Positions 24,890 through 33,998 of a DNA stretch of 64,000 nt are shown here, piece after piece; within the stretch, counting starts at the first letter, position 1, and each line of letters opens with the position of its first letter. The stretch covers positions 2,294,001 through 2,358,000 of the forward strand of contig NZ_VIWU01000001.1 in assembly GCF_007994075.1 (NCBI RefSeq), in the 5' to 3' direction. The notes beneath the pieces were generated by a model, which was not told the DNA's origin, did no database searches, and worked only from the letters and a program-made list of their open reading frames with translations. The translations under genes were made by a program, and so were the position numbers. The stretch is from Pseudonocardia hierapolitana. Its GTDB lineage: Bacteria > Actinomycetota > Actinomycetes > Mycobacteriales > Pseudonocardiaceae.

Positions 24890-25764
24890 CCCCGGGCGGT
24901 CAGCACCAGCGCGGCGCAGAGGAGCAGGCCGCCCGCGATCCCGGGCGCACCCAGCCGCTCGCCGAGCAGCACGGCCGACAGCACCGCCGACGTCACCGGC
25001 TCGAGCAGCGCCATCAGCACGCCCACCCCCGCCGCTGCGCTGCGCAGGCCGCGGAAGTAGCAGGTGTAGGCCACCGCGGTCGGCACGAGCCCGAACACGA
25101 GCAGCAGCCCGATCGATGCCGGGGTGGGCGCGAAGGTGAGCCCGGACGTGGTCACGGCGCTCGGAGCCAGCAGCGCCCCGCCGAACGCGAACCCGACGCC
25201 GGTGGTCGTCATGGCGTCCAGGCCGCGGACGGGCCGGGCACCGAGCAGCGACATCGCGGTGAAGCCGGCCGCGGCGGCCAGGGCGCACGCCGCGCCGGCG
25301 AGCGCCGCCCCTGTCGACGGGCCGCCGTCGGTCGGCACGCCGACGAGCAGCAGAAGACCGCAGAGCGCCAGCCCGACGGCCGAGAGACCGCGGCCGTCGG
25401 CACTGCGCGGGCGCGCGAGGAGCACGAGCACCGGCGACGACCCGATCGTCACCAGCGTGGCCATGCTCACCGAAGTGAACGACACCGCTGTGAAGTACGA
25501 GACCTGGAACAGCGCCGCCAGCGCTCCGACCGCGGTGATGCGGGCCCACGCAGCGCGTGACCGCGGCAGCCGCGCGCCCGTGACCAGCAGGTACCCGACG
25601 ATGAGCAGGCCGCCGACAGCGAGCCGGTAGGTCGCAACGGCGAGTGAGGACAGGCCGGTGGCATCAGCGAGGAGGCGGCCGAGCAGGCCGCCCGTTCCCC
25701 ACAGGACGCCGGCGAGGACGAGGAAGGACACCCCGGAGGACGGGGTGGTGCGAACAGTGGACAC
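24850..25764 (-). CDS. EamA/DMT family transporter
   Basis: The 304-residue protein has about ten hydrophobic helices in two EamA repeats (VLAGVLWGTGGLLGRL and PTAVAYTCYFRGLRSAAAGVGVLMALLEPVTS). Members export amino acids or small metabolites. GTG at 25764 has AGGAG about 11 nt upstream. A ~150-nt leader with a proline-rich leader peptide and alternative stems precedes it, suggesting attenuation control. Confidence 0.87.
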   Translation of the reverse strand: MSTVRTTPSSGVSFLVLAGVLWGTGGLLGRLLADATGLSSLAVATYRLAVGGLLIVGYLLVTGARLPRSRAAWARITAVGALAALFQVSYFTAVSFTSVSMATLVTIGSSPVLVLLARPRSADGRGLSAVGLALCGLLLLVGVPTDGGPSTGAALAGAACALAAAAGFTAMSLLGARPVRGLDAMTTTGVGFAFGGALLAPSAVTTSGLTFAPTPASIGLLLVFGLVPTAVAYTCYFRGLRSAAAGVGVLMALLEPVTSAVLSAVLLGERLGAPGIAGGLLLCAALVLTARGQGRERSSYRRSA

Positions 25765-25806
25765 GGGTGCACGCGCTCCTGCGACGAAGGGAGAAGTGGT
25801 CGCTGA

Positions 25807-25902
25807 AGCGGGGCCGATCAGGCCCGAGACGATCCGCCCGGTACCCGGGCGGTGAGGTGGACGGCCCCGCTAGGAGCGGGGCGGCGGGGTGATCGGGTAC
25901 AT
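25807..25902 (-). promoter_or_regulatory. candidate ribosome-mediated attenuator of the DMT gene
   Basis: On the minus strand, segment 1 (GCCCCGCT, 25875-25882, inside the leader-peptide codons) pairs with segment 2 (AGCGGGGCCG, 25862-25871). Segment 2 can instead pair perfectly over 10 bp with segment 4 (CGGCCCCGCT, 25807-25816). Between them is a hairpin with CCGCCCGG/CCGGGCGG arms (25834-25852). Mutually exclusive pairings plus an overlapping leader peptide are the hallmark of attenuation. Confidence 0.55.
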
Positions 25903-25911
25903 CCGGTGCAC
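25870..25911 (-). CDS. leader peptide VHRMYPITPPPRS
   Basis: GTG at 25911 opens a 13-codon frame ending in TAG (25870-25872), with Pro-Pro-Pro-Arg near its end. ATG at 25902 is an internal alternative. A -10-like TAGGGT (25918-25923) ends 6 nt before the GTG, which fits leaderless transcription. Consecutive prolines slow ribosomes, and stalling there would cover segment 1 of the attenuator. Confidence 0.5.
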   Translation of the reverse strand: MHRMYPITPPPRS

Positions 25912-25972
25912 GGACCCACCCTATCGCGCACCGACAGCGCGATTCACCGAACGGGAGACGAACCGACGTGCG

Positions 25973-26338
25973 GTGCGACAGACTGATCACGCCACGGTGC
26001 CGCCGACCCCGGCGCAGGCCATGGCCCGGCGGCAGCTGGAGAGCGAGGCGGCGAACCAGCACTCGCTGCACCGGTGGTGGGCGCCTCCCGCCCTGATCAC
26101 GGGCCTTCTGGCAGCTCCGATCAGCCTCGCGATGGCGGCGGCGATCGGTCTGCGTGGCGCTGTGGCGGTCGTCGGCAGCGTCTTCGTCGTGCTCGGCTCG
26201 GTCGTCGTCGTTGCGAAGACCGTCTCGATCGTCCGTGCCGGAGTCGCGGTGCGCGCGGTCGAGCTGCTGCGTGCCCTGATCGTTCTCGGCCCCATTGCCG
26301 GTGTGACGTACGCACTGTGGTCGGTGCTCACGTTCTGA
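25973..26338 (+). CDS. small membrane protein, function unknown
   Basis: The protein of about 121 residues has a polar N-terminus (TPAQAMARRQLESEAANQHSLHRWW). It then has three hydrophobic helices (ALITGLLAAPISLAMAAAIG, AVVGSVFVVLGSVVVVAKTVSIV, LIVLGPIAGVTYALWSVL). GTG at 25973 is preceded by GGGAGACG. An upstream in-frame GTG at 25889 would overlap the DMT leader and is less likely. No family is recognised. Confidence 0.6.
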   Translation: MRQTDHATVPPTPAQAMARRQLESEAANQHSLHRWWAPPALITGLLAAPISLAMAAAIGLRGAVAVVGSVFVVLGSVVVVAKTVSIVRAGVAVRAVELLRALIVLGPIAGVTYALWSVLTF

Positions 26339-26411
26339 CGGCCCGTCGCGGGAGCGACACGCTCCGATCACGACGCCACCCGGGTCGAGCCGGGTGCGCA
26401 GGGCGGCGGCG

Positions 26412-27242
26412 TCAGGCGGGCGGCTTCGTCACCTCGATGCCGTCGGCCGGTGTGGCCGCTTCCGGATCGACGTCCGCCTCGGCCGTCATCGCCTGGGCGG
26501 CCGCAGGGTCGGCCGGCCGCCTGCCGAGGAACGTGTGGACGATGTGCTGCTGCCAGCCCGGGACCGTCTGCACCCGGATGTCCTCGAAACCGGCCGAGGC
26601 GAGGCGCTCGCTGAGGGTCTTGACGCCGTCGAACTGCAGCGCGCTGCGCCACAGGTAGCGGTAGAGGTCGGTCGAGCCGGCCTGGATGCGGGCCATCGGG
26701 ATGATCAGGCCCCAGCAGACCGTGGTCCAGACGATGCGACTGCGGATCGAGTCGCGCACGGAGTACTCGTGGATCGCGAGCGGCGCGCCGGGGCGCAGGA
26801 GCCGGTGGAACTGGCGCAGCGCGGCGTCCTGGTGCACGAGGTTGCGCAGGAGGTATGCGGCGAGGATCCCGTCGTACGGGCCGACGATGCCGCTCATTGC
26901 GAGGTTCTCGGCGTTGCCGTGGACGAACCGGACGGTGCGCGGCCACGTCTTGCGATGCGCCTGCGCGAGCATCTCGGCGGAGGCGTCGACGGCGGTGATC
27001 TCCGCTTCGGGGGCGGCGTCGAGCAGAGCGGCGGTGGAGGCGCCGGTGCCGCAGCCGACGTCGAGCAGCCGCAGGCCGCGGCCCCGGTCCGGCAGGCCCA
27101 TTCGCTTGGCGCTCAACCGCAGATGCGCGTGGTAGCCGGGATTGGAGCCGACGAGCTTGTCGTAGGTGCGCGCGTGGGCGTCGAACGAGCGCGCGACCCC
27201 ACCCCGCTCGATCGGGCCTGGCTTCGGAGTCACATCCCGCAT
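26412..27242 (-). CDS. class I SAM-dependent methyltransferase
   Basis: The 276-residue protein has the SAM-binding motif I LLDVGCGTGAS, motif II (ITAVDAS) and FVHGNAENLAM, as in UbiE/small-molecule methyltransferases. The N-terminal FDAHARTYDKLV also fits this group. The substrate is unknown; the nearby Rieske protein suggests isoprenoid or quinone tailoring, but this is weak. It is divergent from the metallophosphoesterase gene. Confidence 0.85.
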   Translation of the reverse strand: MRDVTPKPGPIERGGVARSFDAHARTYDKLVGSNPGYHAHLRLSAKRMGLPDRGRGLRLLDVGCGTGASTAALLDAAPEAEITAVDASAEMLAQAHRKTWPRTVRFVHGNAENLAMSGIVGPYDGILAAYLLRNLVHQDAALRQFHRLLRPGAPLAIHEYSVRDSIRSRIVWTTVCWGLIIPMARIQAGSTDLYRYLWRSALQFDGVKTLSERLASAGFEDIRVQTVPGWQQHIVHTFLGRRPADPAAAQAMTAEADVDPEAATPADGIEVTKPPA

Positions 27243-27290
27243 CCTGGCAAATCTGCGGCGTCACGTCGCGGTACCCGTAGGCTGAACGGG

Positions 27291-27938
27291 GTGGTCCGTG
27301 CCCTTGCCGTCAGCGACGAGGTCGAGGCCGGACTCTGCGCCGGTGCCGCCGGGCGGCTGGGTGTCCACCTCGTCATCGCGGCCGGTGACCTGCCCTTCGA
27401 CTACCTGGCCGAGCTCTGCGACCAGGTCGACCGCCCCGGCGTGCTCGTCCCCGGGAACCACGACCCCGATCTCTCGGGGTACTCGCAGCGGGCCGGGATG
27501 TGGCTGCGCGCCGGGTTGCCTGCCCGCTGGCCGGGCCCGGCAGGTTTCGTCGACGCCGACGGCCGGGTGGTCGACGTCGCCGGGGTGCGCGTGGCAGGCC
27601 TCGGGGGCTGCGTGCGCTACCGGCCCGGACCGAACCAGTGGACGCAGGCCCAGCAGGCCCGCCGGGCGCGGCGGCTCGTGCGGGCCGCGCGGCGGCGCAC
27701 CCGGGCCGACGGCAGGCCGGTGGACGTCCTGCTCACGCACGCCCCGCCGCGTCACTGCGGCGACCGTCCCGACCCACCGCACCACGGCTTCGAGTGCCTG
27801 CACGACGTGGTCACGGCGCTGCGTCCGCGCCTGCTCGTGCACGGCCACATCCACCCGTACGGCGAGCGTGTCCCGGACCGGATGATCGGGAAGACCCGCG
27901 TGGTGAACGTCGTGGGCCGAAGGCTGCTGGAGATGTAG
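27291..27938 (+). CDS. calcineurin-like metallophosphoesterase
   Basis: The 215-residue protein contains the metal-ligand motifs AVSDE, AAGDLP, GNHD, LLTHAPP and HGHIHP in family order. The first motif lacks the common D-x-H (it reads A-V-S-D), so one metal site may be altered. GTG at 27291 (VVRALAVSDE) is the start that places motif I at the N-terminus. It ends 5 bp before the ParB-like gene and is cotranscribed with it. Confidence 0.83.
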   Translation: MVRALAVSDEVEAGLCAGAAGRLGVHLVIAAGDLPFDYLAELCDQVDRPGVLVPGNHDPDLSGYSQRAGMWLRAGLPARWPGPAGFVDADGRVVDVAGVRVAGLGGCVRYRPGPNQWTQAQQARRARRLVRAARRRTRADGRPVDVLLTHAPPRHCGDRPDPPHHGFECLHDVVTALRPRLLVHGHIHPYGERVPDRMIGKTRVVNVVGRRLLEM

Positions 27939-27943
27939 CCGGG

Positions 27944-28786
27944 ATGGCCGACACCGGGTTCCCCAACGTCGACGCGGAGCACGACTTCCTGCGGGCCCGC
28001 CGCAGGCAGGTCATCTCGCGGCTCGCGATGTGGCTGCGCCGCGAGCCGGACGACATCTCCGAGATCCTGCCGTTCGACGAGGTCGTGGCGGCGCTCGGTC
28101 GCACGGGCGAGAAGAGGCTCGGGATGCAGATCATCCCGCTCGACTCGATCGTGGGCAGCGTCGATCGCACCCGCGACTTCGATCGCTGGTTCCGCCCGCG
28201 GTCCGGCCGCAGCCGGGAGCGGTGGGAGCGGCTGGCCAGGGCGCAGCGCCGCGGCGAGGCGATCCCGCCGATCGACGTCTACCGGGTGGGCGAGCTGCAC
28301 TTCGTCAAGGACGGGCACCACCGGGTCTCCGTGGCGCACGCGCTCGGCTTCCGCTCGATCGACGCCTACGTCACGGAGGTCACCACGAAGATCGACGCCA
28401 CCGGCATCTCCCGGCGCGGTGACCTCATCACGAAGGACCTGCGGCGGGTGTTCCTCGACCGGGTGCCGCTGCCCGGACCCGCGCTCGCGACCATCCTCGT
28501 GACGACCGCGTGGTCGTACGCGGAGCTCAGCGAGGAGGTGGAGGCGTGGGGCTTCCGGCTCATGCAGCAGGAGCGGCGCTTCCTCGACCGGGAGACCGTG
28601 GCCCGGCGCTGGTACGCCGAGGAGTACCGGCCGGTGGTGCGGATGCTCACCCAGGCCGACCTGATCGGTGACCGCACCGAGGCCGAGGCCTACCTGCACC
28701 TGGCGGGCCAGCGCTACCGCCTGATGCGCACCCACCGCTGGGACGACGAGGTGATCGAGCGCCTCCGCAGCGACTTCAGCGGCTGA
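27944..28786 (+). CDS. ParB/sulfiredoxin-fold protein
   Basis: The 280-residue protein has IPPIDVYRVGELHFVKDGHHRVSVAHALGF, the conserved DGHHR core of the ParB N-terminal/sulfiredoxin fold. It lacks an obvious helix-turn-helix and partner parA, so it is not the chromosomal ParB. Such proteins may be CTP- or ATP-binding switches. The N-terminal basic segment (ARRRQVISRLAMWLRR) is unusual. It is translated just after the metallophosphoesterase. Confidence 0.75.
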   Translation: MADTGFPNVDAEHDFLRARRRQVISRLAMWLRREPDDISEILPFDEVVAALGRTGEKRLGMQIIPLDSIVGSVDRTRDFDRWFRPRSGRSRERWERLARAQRRGEAIPPIDVYRVGELHFVKDGHHRVSVAHALGFRSIDAYVTEVTTKIDATGISRRGDLITKDLRRVFLDRVPLPGPALATILVTTAWSYAELSEEVEAWGFRLMQQERRFLDRETVARRWYAEEYRPVVRMLTQADLIGDRTEAEAYLHLAGQRYRLMRTHRWDDEVIERLRSDFSG

Positions 28787-28804
28787 CGCGCCACCCCGGA
28801 CGTC

Positions 28805-28845
28805 AGCGAGGTGGCCTCACCGCCGTGCGGTGAAGCCACCTCGCT
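28805..28845. terminator. bidirectional terminator between the ParB-like gene and sugC
   Basis: Arms AGCGAGGTGGC and GCCACCTCGCT, with an inner TCACCGC/GCGGTGA stem, form an almost perfect 18-bp hairpin with a CGT loop. It lies between two convergent genes. Confidence 0.85.
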
Positions 28846-28858
28846 GCCACACGGACGC

Positions 28859-30064
28859 CTAGCCTGCTGCGACCGCCGCGGTCTCGCGGGTCGTCAGGTT
28901 CTTTCCGCTCGCCGGCTCGAACACCTGGATCTTGCCGGTGTCCACCCACACTTCGGAGCGCTCGCCCTGGCGCACGCCGGACTCGGCCGACAGGCGGGTG
29001 ACCAGCGTGCCCGTGTCGCCGCCGGGCACGTCCGCCGTGCCGGCGTCGGCGGCCAGGTCGGCCAGGTCGTCGGACATGGCCTGCTCGCCCTCCACGCTGA
29101 AGTACGCGAACTTGTCCGAGCCCATCGACTCCAGCACGTCGACCTGCGCGGTGAACAGAGCGCCCCGGGACTTCTGCTGTTCCTCGACGAGCGCGGCGTC
29201 CTCGAAGTGTTCCGGTCGGATGCCGATGATCACTTCGCGGGGTGCGTCGCCCGCCTCGAGGGTGCGGCGCAGCTCGTCGCTGATCGGCAGGTCCCCCAGC
29301 GGCGTGCGGAACACCCCTTCCTCCGCCCTCGCGGGCAGGAAGTTCATGGCGGGCGAGCCGATGAACCCGGCGACGAAGAGGTTGGCCGGGGTGTCGTAGA
29401 GCACCTGCGGCGAGCCGATCTGCTGGATCTTCCCGCCGCGCATGACGACGATCCGGTCGCCGAGCGTCATCGCCTCGGTCTGGTCGTGGGTGACGTAGAC
29501 CGTGGTGGTCTGCAGCCGGTGCTGCAGCTTGGACACCATCGTGCGCATCTGCACGCGCAGCTTGGCGTCGAGGTTCGACAGCGGCTCGTCCATGAGGAAC
29601 GCCTTGGGACTGCGCACGATCGCGCGTCCCATCGCCACCCGCTGGCGCTGGCCGCCGGACATGTTGGCCGGTTTGCGGTCCAGGTGGTGGGTGAGGTCGA
29701 GGATCTGGGCGGCCTCCTCGACCTTGCGGTTGATCTCCGCCTTGTCGACCTTGGCGAGCTTGAGCGGGAAACCCATGTTCTCCCGCACGGTCATGTGCGG
29801 GTAGAGCGCGTAGGACTGGAACACCATCGCGATGTCGCGGTCCTTAGGCGCCTTCTCGTTGACGCGCTCGCCGCCGATGCGCAGCTCACCGTCGGAGATG
29901 TCCTCCAGCCCCGCGATCATGTTGAGCGTGGTCGACTTCCCGCACCCGGACGGGCCGACCAGGATGATGAACTCGCCGTCGGCGATCTCGAAGTTCGCCT
30001 CGTCGACGCCGATCGTTCCGTCGGGGTAGCGCTTGGTGATGTGGTCCAGGACGATGTCAGCCAC
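28859..30064 (-). CDS. sugC: trehalose ABC transporter ATP-binding subunit
   Basis: The 401-residue ATPase has Walker A GPSGCGKST, the signature MSGGQRQR, Walker B FLMDEPLSNLD and the H-loop VTHDQTEA. It also has a C-terminal TOBE/OB domain typical of the MalK/UgpC group. Gene order lpqY-sugA-sugB-sugC on one strand matches the mycobacterial trehalose-recycling importer (Rv1235-Rv1238). It hydrolyses ATP on the cytoplasmic face to drive uptake. Substrate specificity is inferred from synteny. Confidence 0.92.
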   Translation of the reverse strand: MADIVLDHITKRYPDGTIGVDEANFEIADGEFIILVGPSGCGKSTTLNMIAGLEDISDGELRIGGERVNEKAPKDRDIAMVFQSYALYPHMTVRENMGFPLKLAKVDKAEINRKVEEAAQILDLTHHLDRKPANMSGGQRQRVAMGRAIVRSPKAFLMDEPLSNLDAKLRVQMRTMVSKLQHRLQTTTVYVTHDQTEAMTLGDRIVVMRGGKIQQIGSPQVLYDTPANLFVAGFIGSPAMNFLPARAEEGVFRTPLGDLPISDELRRTLEAGDAPREVIIGIRPEHFEDAALVEEQQKSRGALFTAQVDVLESMGSDKFAYFSVEGEQAMSDDLADLAADAGTADVPGGDTGTLVTRLSAESGVRQGERSEVWVDTGKIQVFEPASGKNLTTRETAAVAAG

Positions 30065-30068
30065 TTTC

Positions 30069-30905
30069 TCAGCCCTTCACTGCGCCGGAGGTCAGACCGG
30101 CGACGATGCGCCGCTGGAAGAAGAACACGAAGATGATGATCGGGATCGTGAGCAGCACCGCGGCCGCCGCGATCGAGCCGGTCGGCTCGGCGAACTCGCT
30201 GGCCCCCGTGAAGTTCGCGATCGCGACGGTGGCCGTTTGCGAGCGCTCGGTGGAGGTCAGCGAGAGCGCGAACAGGAAGTCGTTCCAGCAGAAGATGAAC
30301 ACCAGGATGGCGGTCGTGAACACGCCCGGCGCGGCGAGCGGCACGATCACGGACCGGAACGCCTGGAGCGGGGTGGCCCCGTCCATCTTGGCGGCCTTCT
30401 CCAACTCCCACGGGATCTCGCGGAAGAACGCCGAGAGCGTGTAGATCGCCAGCGGCAGCGAGAACGTGATGTAGGGCAGGATCAGGCCGGGCCAGGTGTC
30501 GAACAGCCCGATCGCCCGCTCGATGTCGAACAGCGGGCTCACCAGCGAGATCGGTGGGAACATCGCGATCAGCAGCGAGATGCCCACGAGCAGACCCTTG
30601 CCGGGGAACCGCAGCCGGGCGATCGCGTAGGCCGCCATCGTGCCGATCACGACGGACAACACGGTGGCGATGATCGCAATACCGATCGAGTTGATCAGCG
30701 CGCTGGTGAACAGGCTGACCCCGAACACCTGGGTGTAGTTCTCGAGCGTCCACTCCCGCGGGATGAAGTTGCCGTCGGTGATGGTGCTCGCCGGCTTGAA
30801 CGACAGGCTGACGATCCACAGCACCGGGATGAGCGCGTAGAGCAGCACCAGCGTGTTGGCCACGGCCCACTTGCTCTTGGCGGCTCCGGTGGTCGCGACG
30901 GCCAT
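30069..30905 (-). CDS. sugB: trehalose ABC transporter permease
   Basis: The 278-residue permease has six hydrophobic helices and the EAA loop motif [26 protein letters not shown] that contacts the ATPase. It is of the MalG type. It lies 4 bp upstream of sugC and 1 bp after sugA, within one operon. Its partner is the SugA permease. Confidence 0.92.
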   Translation of the reverse strand: MAVATTGAAKSKWAVANTLVLLYALIPVLWIVSLSFKPASTITDGNFIPREWTLENYTQVFGVSLFTSALINSIGIAIIATVLSVVIGTMAAYAIARLRFPGKGLLVGISLLIAMFPPISLVSPLFDIERAIGLFDTWPGLILPYITFSLPLAIYTLSAFFREIPWELEKAAKMDGATPLQAFRSVIVPLAAPGVFTTAILVFIFCWNDFLFALSLTSTERSQTATVAIANFTGASEFAEPTGSIAAAAVLLTIPIIIFVFFFQRRIVAGLTSGAVKG

Positions 30906-30906
30906 G

Positions 30907-31869
30907 TCAGCGCCTCCCCTCGGTCTCCGCGCCCGGCGCGGCCGCGCCGAACAACTTGATGAAGATGAATGCGATCAGCGCGACGGCGATGAAGATCAGC
31001 ACGCTGATCGCCGATCCGATCCCGAGGTTGAACGCCCGGAACAGGTTGTTGTAACCCAGCATCGAGACCGATCCGGTGCCGTTCGAGCCACCGGTGAGGA
31101 TGTAGATGTTGTCGAAGATGCGGAACGCGTCGAGCGTGCGGAACAGCAGCGCCACGAGTATCGCGGGCTTCATCATCGGCAGGATGATCTGCGTGAGCCG
31201 CTCCCACGGCCCGGCGCCGTCCACCTGGGCGGCCTTCAGCAGGTCGTCCGGCACGAGCGCGAGGCCGGCCAGCAGCAGGAGCGCCATGAACGGCGTGGTC
31301 TTCCAGACCTCGGCGATGATGATCAGCACGATCGACGCCGCCTGGTCGGTGAGCGGGGCGCTCCCCGCCGGGAGCATGTTGGCGAGATAGCCGGTCTCCG
31401 GCGTCCAGGCGAACTGCCAGCTGAACGCCGCGACGACGGTGACGATGCCGTACGGGATCAGCACGACCGTGCGGGTGAGGCCGCGGCCGATGATCGTGCG
31501 GTGCATGACCAGCGCGAGCGCGAGGCCGAGCACGAACTCGATCGCCACCGAGACGACGGTGATCAGCAACGTGATGCCGAACGCCGACCACCAGTAGCCC
31601 GACGACAGCACCGCCACGTAGTTCGAGAGGCCCGCGAACGCCCGGTCGGCCGGGAACCGCAGGTCGTACCGCTGCAGCGACAGCCAGAGGGCGTAGCCGA
31701 TGGGATAGGCCGTCACCGCGACCATGATGATCACGGCCGGGGCGCAGAGCAGGAACGCCAGCTTCCGCTCGGCGCGCGCCCCCTCCGACAGCGGCGGCTT
31801 CCCCCGGTGCTTCGGCGCCCGGGCCGAGGTCTCGACCTCGGCGGCCGGAGCCGTGCTCGAGACGGTCAT
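30907..31869 (-). CDS. sugA: trehalose ABC transporter permease
   Basis: The 320-residue permease of the MalF type has a polar N-terminus, six helices and the EAA motif [28 protein letters not shown] at 31869 overlaps the lpqY stop (ATGA), so translation is coupled. It forms the channel with SugB. A ~40-residue N-terminal cytoplasmic extension is rich in basic and Pro residues. Confidence 0.92.
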   Translation of the reverse strand: MTVSSTAPAAEVETSARAPKHRGKPPLSEGARAERKLAFLLCAPAVIIMVAVTAYPIGYALWLSLQRYDLRFPADRAFAGLSNYVAVLSSGYWWSAFGITLLITVVSVAIEFVLGLALALVMHRTIIGRGLTRTVVLIPYGIVTVVAAFSWQFAWTPETGYLANMLPAGSAPLTDQAASIVLIIIAEVWKTTPFMALLLLAGLALVPDDLLKAAQVDGAGPWERLTQIILPMMKPAILVALLFRTLDAFRIFDNIYILTGGSNGTGSVSMLGYNNLFRAFNLGIGSAISVLIFIAVALIAFIFIKLFGAAAPGAETEGRR

Positions 31870-33227
31870 CAGGGCACCAGTCCTTCCGAGTTCACCGCTC
31901 GCTCGACCTCGGTCGCCATCCGCGGGACGATCGTGTCCGGATCGATTTGCGCGGGCGGGTTCAGCAGGTCGGCGAGCACGATCGAGATGCTCGTGTAGGC
32001 CGGGGTCTTCGGCCGCACGCTCGCGTTCTCCAGGGAGTCGCGGATGGCCTGCGAGGCCGGGTACTCGGCCTGGAACGCCGGGTCGTCGTACAGCTCGGAC
32101 AGCGTCGGTGGCACGCCACCCTGGGTTGCGTTGGTGAGCTGGGCCTCCCGGTTGCGCAGGCAGATCGCCGCCTCGAACGCCAGGTCCTGGTTGCCACCGG
32201 TGCTGCTCACACCGATGTTGAGGCCACCGATGGTGACCGTCGCGGGCTTGTCCGGGTCGACCCGCGGGTACGGCGCCCACGCGAAGACGTCCACGACCCG
32301 ACGCCCGGTGTCCTCGCTGGTCGGGCGGCCCTGCTCGTCGATGAACGTGCCGCCGCCCCCGCCGTCCGGCGGCGGGGTGTTGATCGAGGCGTTCACGAAC
32401 GGGTAGTTGACCTGGAACGCGGCGACGCCGGCCTCCATCTGCAGGCGACCGTCGTTCTCCTGGGCCACCGACAGCGACGGGTCGCTCGCCGGCGAGCTCG
32501 CCACCCGCTGCATGATCGACGTCGCCTTGCGGGCGGCGTCGCCGTCGTCGACCAGAACGTCGCCGTTCTCCGAGACGATCTGGCCGCCCGCGCTGGTCAG
32601 GAGCGTGTTGAACCAGACCGTGATGCCCTCGTACTGCGCCGCCTGCACCTCGATGTAGGAGGGCAGGCCCTGGTCGTGCAGCCCCTCGGACATCTGGATC
32701 ATCTGGTCCCAGGTCTGCGGCGGCTGCGGCGCCAGGTCCTTGCGGTACCAGAGCAGCTGCGTGTTGGTGTTGAGCGGCGCCGCCCACAGCCGGCCCTGGT
32801 ACCGGGCGGTCTCGAGCGGTCCTTCGAGCGTGCCCTTCTCGACGGCCGCAGCGGCGTCGTCCGGCCACGGCTCGATCCAGCCGGCCTCGGCGAACTCGGC
32901 GGTCCACGTGACGTCGAGGCCGACCAGGTCGACCTCGGGGTCACCCGCGACGAGGCGGCGGGCGAGCTGCAACCGCTGGTCGTCCGCTGCCTTCGGCAGA
33001 GTCTGCTGTGTGACGACGTAGCGGCCGTTCGCCGCCTGGGTGCACGCCTCGGCAGCGGCGGCGTAGCCGGTGGCGTTGTCGGCAGGTGTGTAGAAGTTGA
33101 GCACCGGTGGCCCGGCCGGCCCCGAGCTGCATCCGGCCACCGCCGCGGCGACCAGGAGCCCGCAGGCCGCCGCGGCGAGCGGACGTCCGCGTCGCCGCCG
33201 GAGCGTCGAATGGACCGGCTCCCCCAT
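31869..33227 (-). CDS. lpqY: trehalose-binding lipoprotein
   Basis: The 452-residue protein has a basic N-terminus, a hydrophobic signal segment and the lipobox VAGC (Cys33). An extracellular solute-binding family 1 domain follows. It would be membrane-anchored and deliver disaccharide to SugAB. It is first in the operon; the promoter/operator lies just upstream (33287-33340). The assignment to LpqY rests on gene order and family. Confidence 0.9.
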   Translation of the reverse strand: MGEPVHSTLRRRRGRPLAAAACGLLVAAAVAGCSSGPAGPPVLNFYTPADNATGYAAAAEACTQAANGRYVVTQQTLPKAADDQRLQLARRLVAGDPEVDLVGLDVTWTAEFAEAGWIEPWPDDAAAAVEKGTLEGPLETARYQGRLWAAPLNTNTQLLWYRKDLAPQPPQTWDQMIQMSEGLHDQGLPSYIEVQAAQYEGITVWFNTLLTSAGGQIVSENGDVLVDDGDAARKATSIMQRVASSPASDPSLSVAQENDGRLQMEAGVAAFQVNYPFVNASINTPPPDGGGGGTFIDEQGRPTSEDTGRRVVDVFAWAPYPRVDPDKPATVTIGGLNIGVSSTGGNQDLAFEAAICLRNREAQLTNATQGGVPPTLSELYDDPAFQAEYPASQAIRDSLENASVRPKTPAYTSISIVLADLLNPPAQIDPDTIVPRMATEVERAVNSEGLVP

Positions 33228-33286
33228 GCGTCTCTCCGTCCCGAGAGCGGGGACGACGAGGCGCCGTCGCCCGCAAGTGTGATCCC

Positions 33287-33340
33287 GATCACGGCCAGTG
33301 GCCGTGATCAGAACCTATGCGGGTCGGGAAGGGGTCGCAA
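33287..33340 (-). promoter_or_regulatory. lpqY-sugABC promoter and palindromic operator
   Basis: On the minus strand TTGCGA (-35, 33335-33340) is followed by a 17-bp spacer and TAGGTT (-10, 33312-33317). A perfect inverted repeat GATCACGGCC-AGT-GGCCGTGATC (33287-33309) begins 2 bp past the -10 and covers the expected transcription start. This arrangement suits a repressor, for example LacI or GntR type. The hairpin could alternatively end transcription from the upstream gene. Confidence 0.65.
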
Positions 33341-33377
33341 TCGCTGGAGCGAGGGTTAGGGGAATGACAAGACAGAT

Positions 33378-33896
33378 TTAGGCCGGGCCCCCGCTCATGG
33401 CCAGCTTCGCCAGCAGCTCGCGGGCCTTCTCGGCGTTGCGCGGCTGGCAGAGGACGTCGTACCGGCCCGCGACGAGCTGGCTCACCGACTGGAAGTCACG
33501 GCGGCCACGGGACAGGCCGTAGGTGACGGCGGCGAAGATCAGCCCGAACACGAGACCGAAGCCGAGACCGAGCAGGATCGGCCCGAACGAGTCGCCCCCC
33601 TGGCTCACCAGGCTGAGCAGCAGGCCGACGAAGAGACCGAACCACGCCCCCGACGCGGCACCGGAGGCGAGGACCCGGCCCCAGGTGAGCCGGCCGATCA
33701 CGCGCTCCACCAGCATCAGGTCGACACCCACGATCGTGACGTCACGGACCGGGAAGTCCGCATCGGCGAGGTGATCGACGGCCCGCTGCGCCTCCTCGTA
33801 CGTGGCATAGGAACCGACGGGCCACCCGGTGGGCGGGGTCGGCAGATTGGGCAGTCCGGGCGCTGTGCGCGCGGGGCCACCGAACGGATTGGTCAC
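33378..33896 (-). CDS. general-stress-type membrane protein (Rv1234-like)
   Basis: The 172-residue protein has an N-terminal GYATYEEAQRAVDHLADADFPVRDVTIVG-type domain, as in GSP17M/heat-induced stress proteins (here SYATYEEAQRAVDHLAD). Two transmembrane helices rich in Gly and Phe follow (SGAWFGLFVGLLLSLV, LLGLGFGLVFGLIFAAVTYG). It precedes lpqY, as Rv1234 does in mycobacteria. Its function is unknown. Confidence 0.85.
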   Translation of the reverse strand: MTNPFGGPARTAPGLPNLPTPPTGWPVGSYATYEEAQRAVDHLADADFPVRDVTIVGVDLMLVERVIGRLTWGRVLASGAASGAWFGLFVGLLLSLVSQGGDSFGPILLGLGFGLVFGLIFAAVTYGLSRGRRDFQSVSQLVAGRYDVLCQPRNAEKARELLAKLAMSGGPA

Positions 33897-33998
33897 GGGG
33901 CCTCCTCATTCCTCGGTGTCAGGGCTCCTGGTGCTCTCGAGCCCACATCATGTCAACGCGAGGACCGGGGACGTAGTGCCCATTCCGACGATCATCAC

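Noticed and set aside
27944..28786. Chromosome-partitioning ParB
   Set aside because: No parA, no parS sites and no recognisable helix-turn-helix; only the sulfiredoxin-like core is shared.
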